The notes beneath the pieces were generated by a model. That model worked only from the letters and a program-made list of their open reading frames with translations, did not search any database and was not told the origin of the DNA. From an uncultured Lachnobacterium sp. (GTDB lineage Bacteria > Bacillota > Clostridia > Lachnospirales > Lachnospiraceae), in the NCBI GenBank assembly GCA_900548765.1, contig URLU01000027.1, positions 1-16,662 of the forward strand: a stretch of 16,662 nt of DNA. Direction: 5' to 3'. Each line of letters starts with the position of its first letter. The first letter of the stretch is position 1. A program made the translations under genes and the position numbers. Shown piece after piece: positions 6,879 to 14,772 of this stretch.

Positions 6879-6903
6879 ACCTTACAAAGTACCTTCTGAC
6901 ACC
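6739..6903. repeat. 165-bp nested palindrome
   Basis: Three sets of inverted arms share one centre near 6820.5. The outer arms are 16 bp, perfect (6739-6754 with 6888-6903). The middle arms are 32 bp, perfect (6768-6799 with 6842-6873). The inner pair is 10 bp with one mismatch (6809-6818 with 6822-6831). The intervening 13-14 and 9-10 nt stretches do not match. The leftward half continues the GNAT remnant reading frame. It may be a foldback (inverted duplication) scar or a small miniature element. Confidence 0.88.
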
Positions 6904-6904
6904 G

Positions 6905-6957
6905 TCATATAATTCATATAAGTCATATAGCTCATATAGGTTTATAGGTCATATCAG
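6905..6957. repeat. 9-bp tandem repeat TCATATANN, about six units
   Basis: Units begin at 6905, 6914, 6923, 6932, 6941 and 6949. They share the core TCATATA with variable last bases; the fifth unit is degenerate and 8 nt long. The array directly abuts the palindrome and lies between the PH gene stop and the GNAT remnant. No coding role is supported. Confidence 0.75.
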
Positions 6958-6975
6958 CCATGCGATGAGCCACTT

Positions 6976-7413
6976 TTACTCCAAAGAATCCGGAACCCCA
7001 TCCCCATCCAAATCAAGATCTCTTGCTCCAATATCCACAGTGTTCAGTGTGCGTCTCTTGATACGAGCTGTCTCCGACTGTTTCAAGAGATAAGCCTTAA
7101 TCTCTTTAGCGTGCTTTACATGCACCAGGGTAAGCTCAGGATTGGTAATATCACCAGTGTAGCAGATTACAGTACCCAGCCCAAAGATTCTCTCCCAGAA
7201 AGAAGTGGTGAGCTTCACATCCTGCACCTTGTACACATAACAGTCATCCTCAGCAACACTTAAGAAACCTGCATCAATTGTTATAAACTCAGGTGTTATA
7301 GTATACTTTGTGAAAGTCCAAGGCAGACCAAAGAAAAGTAATCTCTTGCGCTCCTTAAAAATAATAGCAGCATCATCATCAATTATTCCGTTTATATTCT
7401 GTTTTTCAGCCAT
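6976..7413 (-). CDS. Bacterial PH-domain protein with calcium-loop-like C terminus
   Basis: A 145-residue protein. Residues about 20-112 fit a bacterial pleckstrin-homology domain of the DUF304/bPH_2 type: WTFTKYTITPEFITIDAGFLS, VYKVQDVKLTTSFWERIFGLGTV, then strands ending in a helix at 100-114. It lacks the transmembrane segments many relatives have, so it is probably cytosolic or membrane-peripheral. The last 15 residues, ARDLDLDGDGVPDSLE, carry a DxDxDGxxD loop typical of calcium-binding repeats, unusual in an intracellular PH protein. The start has AAGGAG 8 nt upstream. The gene is transcribed divergently from pyrB from its own promoter. Function is unknown. Confidence 0.75.
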   Translation of the reverse strand: MAEKQNINGIIDDDAAIIFKERKRLLFFGLPWTFTKYTITPEFITIDAGFLSVAEDDCYVYKVQDVKLTTSFWERIFGLGTVICYTGDITNPELTLVHVKHAKEIKAYLLKQSETARIKRRTLNTVDIGARDLDLDGDGVPDSLE

Positions 7414-7466
7414 AATTAACTCCTTTATGTACTCATTAATTTTATTTATTAAATTCTACTATAAAA

Positions 7467-7494
7467 ATAATAAAATGAAAAGAAAAATAGTCAA
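7467..7494 (-). promoter_or_regulatory. Promoter of the PH-domain gene
   Basis: Minus-strand TTGACT (7494-7489), 16-nt spacer, TATTAT (7472-7467). It is back to back with the pyrB promoter. Confidence 0.65.
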
Positions 7495-7509
7495 TTCAAG
7501 TCTTGAATT
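7493..7509. promoter_or_regulatory. 17-bp palindrome between divergent promoters, candidate operator
   Basis: AATTCAAG-T-CTTGAATT is perfectly symmetric and fills the gap between the two outward -35 boxes, overlapping each by one or two bases. It is placed to control both the PH gene and pyrBI. The protein that would bind it is unknown. Confidence 0.5.
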
Positions 7510-7537
7510 TGACAAATTATTGATTATACTATTATAG
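7509..7537 (+). promoter_or_regulatory. pyrBI promoter
   Basis: TTGACA (7509-7514), 17-nt spacer, TTATAG (7532-7537). An overlapping alternative is TTGAAT (7503-7508), 16 nt, TATACT (7525-7530). The leader would be only about 30 nt, too short for a leader-peptide attenuator of the enterobacterial pyrBI kind or a PyrR-type attenuator. Confidence 0.6.
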
Positions 7538-7571
7538 AAATCTACAAACGTATTTATATAGGAGGCAAATT

Positions 7572-8486
7572 ATGCGACATTTAATGAGTCCTTTGGACTT
7601 CAATGTGGACGAGCTTGATAAGCTATTGGATTTGGCAAATGATATCGAAGCTCACCCTGAGAAATATGCTCATTCCTGTGAGGGAAAGAAGTTAGCAACC
7701 TGTTTTTATGAGCCTAGTACAAGAACGAGATTAAGCTTTGAAGCCGCTATGTTAAATCTTGGTGGTTCTGTTTTAGGTTTTCATAGTGCTGATTCCTCAT
7801 CGGCTTCAAAGGGAGAAAGTGTTTCAGATACAATTCGCATCATTTCCTGCTACGCAGATATATGTGCCATGCGTCATCCGAAAGAAGGGGCACCACTCGT
7901 AGCATCACAGAAATCCAAAATCCCAGTCATTAATGCTGGAGATGGCGGTCATCAGCACCCAACACAGACGCTTACCGATCTTCTCACAATTCGTTCCCTT
8001 AAAGGAAGACTTAACAATTTAACAATTGGTCTTTGTGGCGATTTGAAATTCGGCAGGACTGTACATTCACTGATTGATGCGATGATTAGATACGACAACG
8101 TGAAGTTTGTGCTTATATCACCGGAAGAGCTGAGAATACCGGATTATGTGCGTGATGATGTTCTGACTGCAAACGGCATTGAGTTTAAAGAAGTTGAAAA
8201 GCTTGAGGATGCCATGGCTGACCTTGATGTCTTATACATGACAAGAGTCCAGAGAGAGCGTTTCTTCAACGAAGAGGACTATGTGAGATTAAAGGATTTC
8301 TATGTGCTCACAAAGGAGAAGATGGAGCTTGCCAAGGATGATATGCTGGTGCTTCACCCACTGCCAAGAGTAAATGAGATATCAGTAGAAGTGGATGATG
8401 ACCCAAGAGCCTGCTATTTCAAACAGGCACAGTATGGTGTGTATGTCAGAATGGCACTCATCCTTACATTACTTGGATTAGCTTAA
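7572..8486 (+). CDS. pyrB: Aspartate carbamoyltransferase catalytic chain
   Basis: It catalyses carbamoyl phosphate + L-aspartate to N-carbamoyl-aspartate, the committed step of pyrimidine synthesis, in the cytosol. At 304 residues it has normal length. The carbamoyl-phosphate loop STRTR is at 49-53, the mobile-loop Lys at K80 (SASKGES), HPTQ at 129-132, GDLKFGRT at 156-163, and HPLPRV at 262-267. All are intact. The start ATG has TAGGAGG 8 nt upstream. The gene is followed after 12 nt by pyrI, so the enzyme is probably the allosteric dodecamer of the E. coli type rather than the unregulated B. subtilis type. Confidence 0.98.
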   Translation: MRHLMSPLDFNVDELDKLLDLANDIEAHPEKYAHSCEGKKLATCFYEPSTRTRLSFEAAMLNLGGSVLGFHSADSSSASKGESVSDTIRIISCYADICAMRHPKEGAPLVASQKSKIPVINAGDGGHQHPTQTLTDLLTIRSLKGRLNNLTIGLCGDLKFGRTVHSLIDAMIRYDNVKFVLISPEELRIPDYVRDDVLTANGIEFKEVEKLEDAMADLDVLYMTRVQRERFFNEEDYVRLKDFYVLTKEKMELAKDDMLVLHPLPRVNEISVEVDDDPRACYFKQAQYGVYVRMALILTLLGLA

Positions 8487-8498
8487 TAGGAGGAAAAT

Positions 8499-8930
8499 AT
8501 GTTAAATATCAGTGGAATACATGAGGGGTTTGTGCTTGACCATATCAAAGCAGGAGACAGCCTGAAAATATATCATGATTTGAATCTGGACAAGCTGGAT
8601 TGTACAGTTGCCATTATCAAAAATGCAAAGAGCAACAAGATGGGCAAGAAGGACATTATCAAGGTAGAGTGTCCAATCAAAGCCCTTGATTTGGACATCC
8701 TTGGATTTATTGACCACAATATCACAGTAAATGTCATACAGGGTGACAAGATTGTGGCAAAGAAAGCTCTTTCCCTTCCAAAAGAAGTGAAGAATGTCAT
8801 AAAGTGCAGGAATCCAAGATGTATCACATCCATAGAGCAGGAGCTTGACCAGATATTCGTTCTCACAGATGAGGAGAAGGAAGTCTATAGATGCAAGTAC
8901 TGCGAGGAAAAATACACTAATCAGGTGTAA
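8499..8930 (+). CDS. pyrI: Aspartate carbamoyltransferase regulatory chain
   Basis: This is the regulatory subunit that binds nucleotide effectors and links PyrB trimers. Of its 143 residues, the N-terminal part (about 1-95) is the allosteric domain. The C-terminal zinc domain has four cysteines in the expected C-x4-C ... C-x2-C pattern (C103, C108, C132, C135). It begins with ATG after AGGAGG and is translated right behind pyrB from the same message. A hairpin terminator follows at 8951-8986. Confidence 0.97.
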   Translation: MLNISGIHEGFVLDHIKAGDSLKIYHDLNLDKLDCTVAIIKNAKSNKMGKKDIIKVECPIKALDLDILGFIDHNITVNVIQGDKIVAKKALSLPKEVKNVIKCRNPRCITSIEQELDQIFVLTDEEKEVYRCKYCEEKYTNQV

Positions 8931-8944
8931 AGGATAATAAGTTA

Positions 8945-8953
8945 TGATATAAT
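8945..8953 (+). promoter_or_regulatory. Possible extended -10 promoter before priA
   Basis: TGATATAAT is a consensus extended -10 element. No good -35 box is seen at the matching distance. It would start transcription near 8960, inside the left arm of the following hairpin. Confidence 0.45.
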
Positions 8954-8986
8954 AGTCGGATAGGTTTTAGCCTATCCGATTATTTT
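8951..8986 (+). terminator. pyrBI terminator
   Basis: A 14-bp stem (8951-8964 with 8971-8984, one G-T) has the 6-nt loop TTTTAG and is followed by a short T tract. It separates pyrBI from the priA block. Confidence 0.7.
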
Positions 8987-9010
8987 AACAGCGGAGGACG
9001 TAGATAGATT

Positions 9011-11245
9011 GTGGCAAAATATGCAAATGTCATAGTGGACATTTCACATGAAAAATTGGATAAGACTTTTCAGTATGGGATACCGGATGACATTGCTTCT
9101 GAAATACAGGTGGGGGTGCAGGTGGATATTCCCTTTGGCAGCAGGACAATCAGTGGATATGTGGTGGAGATAACGGATATTCCTGAATATGATGTGTCAA
9201 AGATAAAGCCGCTGATAGGAGTCAAGGCTGGAAGCGTTGCCATGGAGTCAAGGCTTATCAGATTAGCTTGCTGGATAAAGAAAAACTATGGCTCGACCAT
9301 GAACCAGGCTCTTAAGACTGTCATTCCCATCAAGAAAAAGACAAAAGAAATCAGAAAAAGGACAATACACCTGATAGCTGATGACAGGGAGGCGGGAGAC
9401 AAGCTTGCCTTGTATGAGGCAAAGCACCAGACTGCAAGGGCGAGACTTTTAAGAGAACTGATTACAGAGAGGGAGATTGACTATTCTGTGGTTACAGCCA
9501 AGCTCAATGTATCATCTACTGTAATAAAAGCACTTTGTGATCAGAATATAGTTACTGTCACAGATGAGAAAAGCTACAGGAATCCTGTAAAGCATCTTGA
9601 GAGACGGGGCTATGACATAGTCCTGAATGAAAATCAGCAGATGCTTGTAGATGAGATTACAGAAGATTTAGACAAGGGTGAGCACCATACATATCTCTTA
9701 AAGGGTGTCACAGGAAGCGGCAAGACAGAAGTATATATGGAGCTTATTGCACATACTATAGGCCAGGGCAGACAGGCTATAGTGCTGATTCCTGAAATTG
9801 CCTTAACCTACCAGACTGTCATGAGATTTTATAACAGATTTGGAGACAGGGTGTCGATTATGAATTCCAGACTGTCCCAGGGGGAGCGGTACGACCAGTT
9901 CGAGAGAGCCAGAGCAGGTGATATTGATATAATGATTGGTCCAAGGTCAGCCTTGTTCACACCATTTTCAAATCTTGGACTTATAATAATAGATGAGGAA
10001 CACGAGAATTCCTATAAGAGTGAGGGAGTTCCCAGATATCATGCCAGGGAGACTGCCATAGAGTATGCCCGTATGTGCAATGCCAGCGTGGTGCTGGGCT
10101 CGGCAACTCCTTCAATAGACAGCTATTACAATGCACAGATTGGCAGATATAAGCTTTTGGAGCTAAACACCAGAGTTGATGATAAGCCCCTGCCAGATTG
10201 CGAAGTCATTGATTTAAGGCAGGAGCTTAAAAATGGCAACCGCTCAATTCTAAGCCTAAGGCTTCAGGAACTGATGGAGGACAGGCTGGAAAAAGGCCAG
10301 CAGACCATGCTTTTTATCAACAGGCGCGGCGTGGCAGGATTTATGTCGTGCAGAGCCTGCGGATATGTGGTAAAATGTCCACATTGTGATGTATCCTTGA
10401 GCCAGCACAACAATGGCAGAATGGTCTGCCACTATTGCGGCTACGAAGAGCCGGTGCCAAGGGTCTGCCCAAGCTGTGGCTCGAAATATATAAGTGGCTT
10501 TAAGGCGGGAACCCAGAAGATTGAGCAGATGGTTCAAAAACGATTCCCCCAGGCTAAAATCCTAAGGATGGATTTTGACACCACAAGGACAAAGGATTCG
10601 TATGAGAAAATATTGCAGGCATTTGCAAACAATGAGGCTGACATACTTATAGGAACCCAGATGATTGTAAAGGGACATGATTTTCCAAAGGTAACCCTGG
10701 TGGGTGTGCTTGCTGCCGATATGTCTCTGCATATCAGTGATTTTCACGCTGCGGAGCGTACCTTTGAGCTTTTAACCCAGGCAGTGGGCAGGGCAGGCAG
10801 AGGAAAGGAACCAGGACAGGCGGTTATTCAGACCTATGACCCGGACAACTATGCCATACAGGCTGCAAAAAGGCAGGATTATGAAGAATTCTACAATAAG
10901 GAGATAGAGTACAGACAGATGCTGTATTATCCACCGGTCTGGAACCTATTGCTGATTCACATACAATCCCAGAACCAGTATTCAAATGACAGGGCGGCAG
11001 AGGAGCTTTTTAAATGCTGTGAAGCATACATAAAGTGGCTTGACCAAAAGCTGCAGCTTGTAGGTCCTGCGGATGCGGCAGTTGCTAAAGTGAATGATAT
11101 ATACCGCAAGGTAATATACATAAAGACCAGGGAATATGATACTCTGGTCGACATAAAGGACAAGATAGAAAAATATGTAAAGGATAATCCAGCATACAGA
11201 AATGTGTCGGTGCAGTTTGATTTTAACCCGACCAGCGGATTTTAA
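9011..11245 (+). CDS. priA: Primosomal protein N' (replication restart helicase)
   Basis: A 3'-to-5' superfamily 2 helicase that reloads the replisome at stalled forks. At 744 residues it has usual length. It has an N-terminal DNA-binding domain (1 to about 105), Walker A GVTGSGKT at 232-239, Walker B DEEH at 328-331 and GSATPS at 363-368. The eight zinc-ligand cysteines are at 447, 450, 456, 459, 473, 476, 486 and 489, and helicase motifs QAVGRAGRG come later. The start is GTG at 9011, because an in-frame stop lies at 9005-9007. GGAGG at 8993-8997 is 13 nt away, longer than usual, so initiation may be modest. It heads the priA-def-fmt block, with 10 nt to def. Confidence 0.97.
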   Translation: MAKYANVIVDISHEKLDKTFQYGIPDDIASEIQVGVQVDIPFGSRTISGYVVEITDIPEYDVSKIKPLIGVKAGSVAMESRLIRLACWIKKNYGSTMNQALKTVIPIKKKTKEIRKRTIHLIADDREAGDKLALYEAKHQTARARLLRELITEREIDYSVVTAKLNVSSTVIKALCDQNIVTVTDEKSYRNPVKHLERRGYDIVLNENQQMLVDEITEDLDKGEHHTYLLKGVTGSGKTEVYMELIAHTIGQGRQAIVLIPEIALTYQTVMRFYNRFGDRVSIMNSRLSQGERYDQFERARAGDIDIMIGPRSALFTPFSNLGLIIIDEEHENSYKSEGVPRYHARETAIEYARMCNASVVLGSATPSIDSYYNAQIGRYKLLELNTRVDDKPLPDCEVIDLRQELKNGNRSILSLRLQELMEDRLEKGQQTMLFINRRGVAGFMSCRACGYVVKCPHCDVSLSQHNNGRMVCHYCGYEEPVPRVCPSCGSKYISGFKAGTQKIEQMVQKRFPQAKILRMDFDTTRTKDSYEKILQAFANNEADILIGTQMIVKGHDFPKVTLVGVLAADMSLHISDFHAAERTFELLTQAVGRAGRGKEPGQAVIQTYDPDNYAIQAAKRQDYEEFYNKEIEYRQMLYYPPVWNLLLIHIQSQNQYSNDRAAEELFKCCEAYIKWLDQKLQLVGPADAAVAKVNDIYRKVIYIKTREYDTLVDIKDKIEKYVKDNPAYRNVSVQFDFNPTSGF

Positions 11246-11255
11246 AGGAGGAAAT

Positions 11256-11726
11256 ATGGCACTTAGAACTATCAGAATACAGGGAGATCCTGTACTTGAG
11301 AAAAAATGCAGAGAGATAACAGAGATGACACCTAAGATTAAGGAGCTTATCGATGATATGCTTGAGACCATGTATGATGCTATGGGGGTTGGACTTGCAG
11401 CTCCACAGGTAGGTATCTTAAAGAGACTTGTGGTAATCGATATAGGTGAGGGACCAATCGTAATGATTAACCCTGTCATAATTGAGACTGCCGGTGAGCA
11501 GACTGGTGATGAGGGCTGCTTAAGCCTTCCGGGAAAAGCCGGCTGTGTCACAAGACCAAATTATGTTAAGGCCCGTTTCCTTGGCGAAGATATGGAAGAG
11601 TATGAGATTGAGGGCGAGGAGCTTCTTGCAAGAGCTATCTGCCATGAGCTTGACCATCTTGATGGACACATGTATACAGAAAAGGTAGAAGGACCTCTCC
11701 ATGAAGTAAAATACGAGGAGGACTAA
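11256..11726 (+). CDS. def: Peptide deformylase
   Basis: It removes the N-formyl group from nascent proteins. Of its 156 residues, all three signature motifs are intact: GVGLAAPQ at 44-51, EGCLS at 86-90 with metal ligand C88, and HELDH at 130-134 supplying two His ligands and the catalytic Glu. The start is ATG after AAAGGAGG, right behind priA. Longer in-frame extension into priA has no support. It is paired with fmt, which adds the formyl group that this enzyme removes. Confidence 0.97.
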   Translation: MALRTIRIQGDPVLEKKCREITEMTPKIKELIDDMLETMYDAMGVGLAAPQVGILKRLVVIDIGEGPIVMINPVIIETAGEQTGDEGCLSLPGKAGCVTRPNYVKARFLGEDMEEYEIEGEELLARAICHELDHLDGHMYTEKVEGPLHEVKYEED

Positions 11727-11728
11727 GC

Positions 11729-12661
11729 ATGAGAGTAGTATTTATGGGAACCCCTGATTTTGCAGTGGGTACGCTTGAGGCAATTATAGAGGCTGGACAT
11801 GAGGTGGCACTGGTTGTTACTCAGCCGGACAAACCCAAGGGCAGGGGCAATGTCATGCAGTGCTCACCTGTAAAGGAATGTGCGCTTGCCCACAATCTGC
11901 CGGTATTCCAGCCTAAAAAAATCAGGGAAAGTGAAAATGTGGAGTATGTCAGGAGCTTTAATCCGGACATAATAATAGTGGTGGCTTTCGGACAGATTCT
12001 CTCAAAGGATATACTGGATATGCCAAAATACGGCTGTGTAAATGTCCATGCATCACTATTGCCAAAATACAGAGGCTCTGCACCAATCCAGTGGGCTGTA
12101 ATCAATGGCGATGAGGTGACTGGTGTCACCACAATGAGACTGGATGAGGGGGTTGATACAGGAGACATGATTGCCAAGCGTCAGGTGAGACTTTCTGAGG
12201 ATGAGACAGGCGGCAGCCTCTTTGACAAGCTTGCAGTTGTAGGAGCTGAGCTTTGTGTCGAGACTATTAAGATGATAGAGGATGGCACTGCCGAGTACAC
12301 ACCTCAAAACAGCGAGGAGTCAACCCATGTCGGCAAGATAGGCAAGGAGCTTGGTGCAATCGACTGGACAAAGCCTGCGGTCCAAATTGAGAGACTTATA
12401 AGAGGTCTTAATCCATGGCCTAGCGCCTACACCAATCTGGGAGGCAGGACCTTTAAAATCTGGAAGGCAGCAGTGCTTGAAGGAGAGAATGACTACGAGC
12501 CGGGCTGTATCTACAAGGTGACAAAGGACTCAATGTGTGTCCAGACCGGTGACGGTGCATTGTCACTCAAAGAGGTTCAGCTGGAAGGCAAGAAGAGAAT
12601 GGAAATAGACGCTTTCTTGCGCGGTAATCAGGTGGAAGAGGGCACATTCTTCCGCAGGTAA
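11729..12661 (+). CDS. fmt: Methionyl-tRNA formyltransferase
   Basis: It transfers formyl from 10-formyl-tetrahydrofolate to initiator Met-tRNA. It has 310 residues. The catalytic Asn-His-Asp set appears as N105, H107 and D143. The family motif SLLPKYRG is at 109-116, and a C-terminal OB-like domain starts near 205 after the linker. The start is 2 nt after def, with AGGAGG inside the def 3' end, so the two are translationally coupled. A 103-nt gap to the next gene contains a modest hairpin (12675-12706) without a T run. Confidence 0.97.
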   Translation: MRVVFMGTPDFAVGTLEAIIEAGHEVALVVTQPDKPKGRGNVMQCSPVKECALAHNLPVFQPKKIRESENVEYVRSFNPDIIIVVAFGQILSKDILDMPKYGCVNVHASLLPKYRGSAPIQWAVINGDEVTGVTTMRLDEGVDTGDMIAKRQVRLSEDETGGSLFDKLAVVGAELCVETIKMIEDGTAEYTPQNSEESTHVGKIGKELGAIDWTKPAVQIERLIRGLNPWPSAYTNLGGRTFKIWKAAVLEGENDYEPGCIYKVTKDSMCVQTGDGALSLKEVQLEGKKRMEIDAFLRGNQVEEGTFFRR

Positions 12662-12764
12662 CAGGAAATCAATTTGTGCAGCAGGCTTAAATTTTGCAGG
12701 CTGCATATTTGGTATTAGGTCTGAAACTATACGATAGAAATAGATAACATTCAGGAGGCAGATT

Positions 12765-13475
12765 ATGGGTTACGGATATATCTACTGGGATCCAACTTAT
12801 ATTTTAGTTGTAATAGGTGCGCTCATATGTATGGCAGCATCTGCGAAAGTTAAAACTACATTTAATAAATATTCGAAATATAGAAGCATGTCTGGCATGA
12901 CCGGTGCCCAGGCGGCACAGAGAATTCTCAATGCAGCAGGAATATGTGATGTGAGGATACAGCATGTGTCTGGCAGTCTGACAGACAATTATAATCCGTC
13001 AAACAAGACACTTAACCTGTCAGACTCAGTATGCAATTCCACATCTGTTGCAGCGGTAGGCGTAGCTGCCCATGAATGCGGACATGCAATCCAGCATGCA
13101 AAGGGATATGCCCCACTCAGCTTTAGAAGCGCACTTGTGCCAGTTGCCAATATAGGATCTTCGCTGGCATGGCCTCTTATAATAATAGGAGCACTTTTTA
13201 ATAACAGGATGTCAATGACCCTTATCGAGGCGGGTATCATTTTATTTTCACTGGCAGTGCTTTTTCAGCTTGTGACACTTCCTGTAGAAATTAACGCTTC
13301 AAGGCGTGCCATGCTTATGCTTAGAGAGCAGGCAATCCTTGGAGACCAGGAGCTTAACATGACCAGAAAGGTCTTGACAGCAGCAGCACTTACCTATGTA
13401 GCAGGAGCTGCCTCTGCAATTCTTCAGTTACTGAGAATTATTTTACTGTTTGGAGGAAGAGATGACCGTGACTGA
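12765..13475 (+). CDS. yugP: YugP-type membrane zinc metallopeptidase
   Basis: A 236-residue integral membrane protein of the Zn_peptidase_2 (YugP) family. HECGH at 103-107 gives two His ligands and the catalytic Glu; E175 in LPVEINAS is a candidate third ligand. Hydrophobic segments lie at about 11-27, 124-145, 150-172 and 206-229. The substrate is not known. The start has AGGAGG 7 nt upstream. The 3' end carries the GGAGG used by rsmB and overlaps it by 14 nt, so the two are coupled. The symbol follows the B. subtilis family member. Confidence 0.9.
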   Translation: MGYGYIYWDPTYILVVIGALICMAASAKVKTTFNKYSKYRSMSGMTGAQAAQRILNAAGICDVRIQHVSGSLTDNYNPSNKTLNLSDSVCNSTSVAAVGVAAHECGHAIQHAKGYAPLSFRSALVPVANIGSSLAWPLIIIGALFNNRMSMTLIEAGIILFSLAVLFQLVTLPVEINASRRAMLMLREQAILGDQELNMTRKVLTAAALTYVAGAASAILQLLRIILLFGGRDDRD

Positions 13476-14772
13476 TTCTGTCAACACAAGAGAACTCGTT
13501 TTGGAGATGCTCATAGAGATAATAGAAAAAAATCAGTATAGCCATCTGATATTAAGGGATGTATTGGACAAATACCAGTACTTAAGCAAGCAGGAGAGAG
13601 CCTTTATGACCCGGCTTACAGAGGGTACTTTGGAGCACTTAATCGAGCTTGACTATATTATTGATTCATATTCAAAGACCAAGGTCAGGAAGATGAAGCC
13701 AATGATTAGAAGCATCCTGAGAATGAGCGTATACCAGATAAAGTACATGGATTCGGTGCCGGATTCTGCTGTTTGTAATGAAGCTGTAAAGCTTGCAAAG
13801 AGGCATGGCTTTGGTCAGCTTTCCGGCTTTGTAAACGGGGTTTTGAGAAATATCTCAAGAAATATATCTGATGTCAGATACCCGGATCAAAAGGATATGG
13901 TGAGGTTTTTAGAAGTAAAATACTCTATGCCCCAGTGGATTGTAAAGCAGTGGATTAATGACTACGGCATGGAAAAGACAGAGCAGATTCTTAAGGAATT
14001 TGACAGGGAAAAACCATTGTCAATCAGGACAAATACACTAAAATGCACCCCGGAGGAGCTTAGGGATAAGCTTAAAGCAGAGGGTGTCACAGTGGAGCCT
14101 GTAAAGGATTTGGACTATGCCTTTTATATATCAGGCTTTGATTATTTAAACAGCCTGCAGAGCTTTGAAGACGGCCTGTTTTATGTGCAGGATGTAAGCT
14201 CAATGATGGCTGCGGAGCTTGCGGCTCCAAAGGAAAATGACTATGTGATTGATGTCTGTGCAGCACCGGGAGGCAAGAGCACCCATCTGGCTGAAAAGCT
14301 TAAGGGAACAGGCATGGTGGAAGCCAGAGACCTGACAGATTACAAGGTGGATTTAATCAGGGATAATATAGACAGACATGAGCTTCACAATATGAAGGCA
14401 GTCCTCATGGATGCCACCAGGTATGACGAGGCATCTGTAAATAAAGCGGATGTATTGATTTGCGATTTGCCCTGCTCAGGACTTGGTGTGCTGGGCAGGA
14501 AAACAGATATACGCTACAAGATAAGCCCTGAGCAGGAAAAGGAGCTTATGGAGCTTCAGAGACAGATACTTGATACAGTGCACCAGTATGTAAAACCCGG
14601 TGGAACGCTGGTATATAGTACATGCACTATTGATAAAATGGAAAATGAGGATAATGTCAGATGGTTTGCTGACAAGTACAAGGATTTTGTTTTAAAAGAG
14701 GAAAGACAGCTATTGCCAGGCCAGCTTGGTGGAGATGGATTTTTCCTGGCAAAGTTTATCAGGGAGAAATAA
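13462..14772 (+). CDS. rsmB: 16S rRNA (cytosine-967-C5)-methyltransferase
   Basis: It methylates C967 (E. coli numbering) of 16S rRNA using SAM. It has 436 residues from the ATG at 13462. An N-terminal NusB-like RNA-binding domain (1 to about 135) is followed by the Rossmann methyltransferase with AAPGGKS at 267-273. Of the two catalytic cysteines, C338 lies in DLPCSG and the nucleophile C388 in YSTCT. I chose 13462 because GGAGG at 13452-13456 is 5 nt before it; the in-frame TTG at 13450 overlaps that ribosome binding site. It overlaps yugP by 14 nt and rlmN by 1 nt. Confidence 0.96.
   Translation: MTVTDSVNTRELVLEMLIEIIEKNQYSHLILRDVLDKYQYLSKQERAFMTRLTEGTLEHLIELDYIIDSYSKTKVRKMKPMIRSILRMSVYQIKYMDSVPDSAVCNEAVKLAKRHGFGQLSGFVNGVLRNISRNISDVRYPDQKDMVRFLEVKYSMPQWIVKQWINDYGMEKTEQILKEFDREKPLSIRTNTLKCTPEELRDKLKAEGVTVEPVKDLDYAFYISGFDYLNSLQSFEDGLFYVQDVSSMMAAELAAPKENDYVIDVCAAPGGKSTHLAEKLKGTGMVEARDLTDYKVDLIRDNIDRHELHNMKAVLMDATRYDEASVNKADVLICDLPCSGLGVLGRKTDIRYKISPEQEKELMELQRQILDTVHQYVKPGGTLVYSTCTIDKMENEDNVRWFADKYKDFVLKEERQLLPGQLGGDGFFLAKFIREK

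Noticed and set aside
11202..11255. Longer upstream start for def inside priA
   Set aside because: AAAGGAGG at 11244-11251 points to ATG 11256, and the protein from there has the normal deformylase N terminus.
10982..11551. 189-codon minus-strand open frame
   Set aside because: It is antisense to the priA 3' end and the def 5' half, both of which have intact motifs; no ribosome binding site or family resemblance.
13450..13461. TTG start for rsmB
   Set aside because: The TTG overlaps the GGAGG that serves the ATG at 13462.
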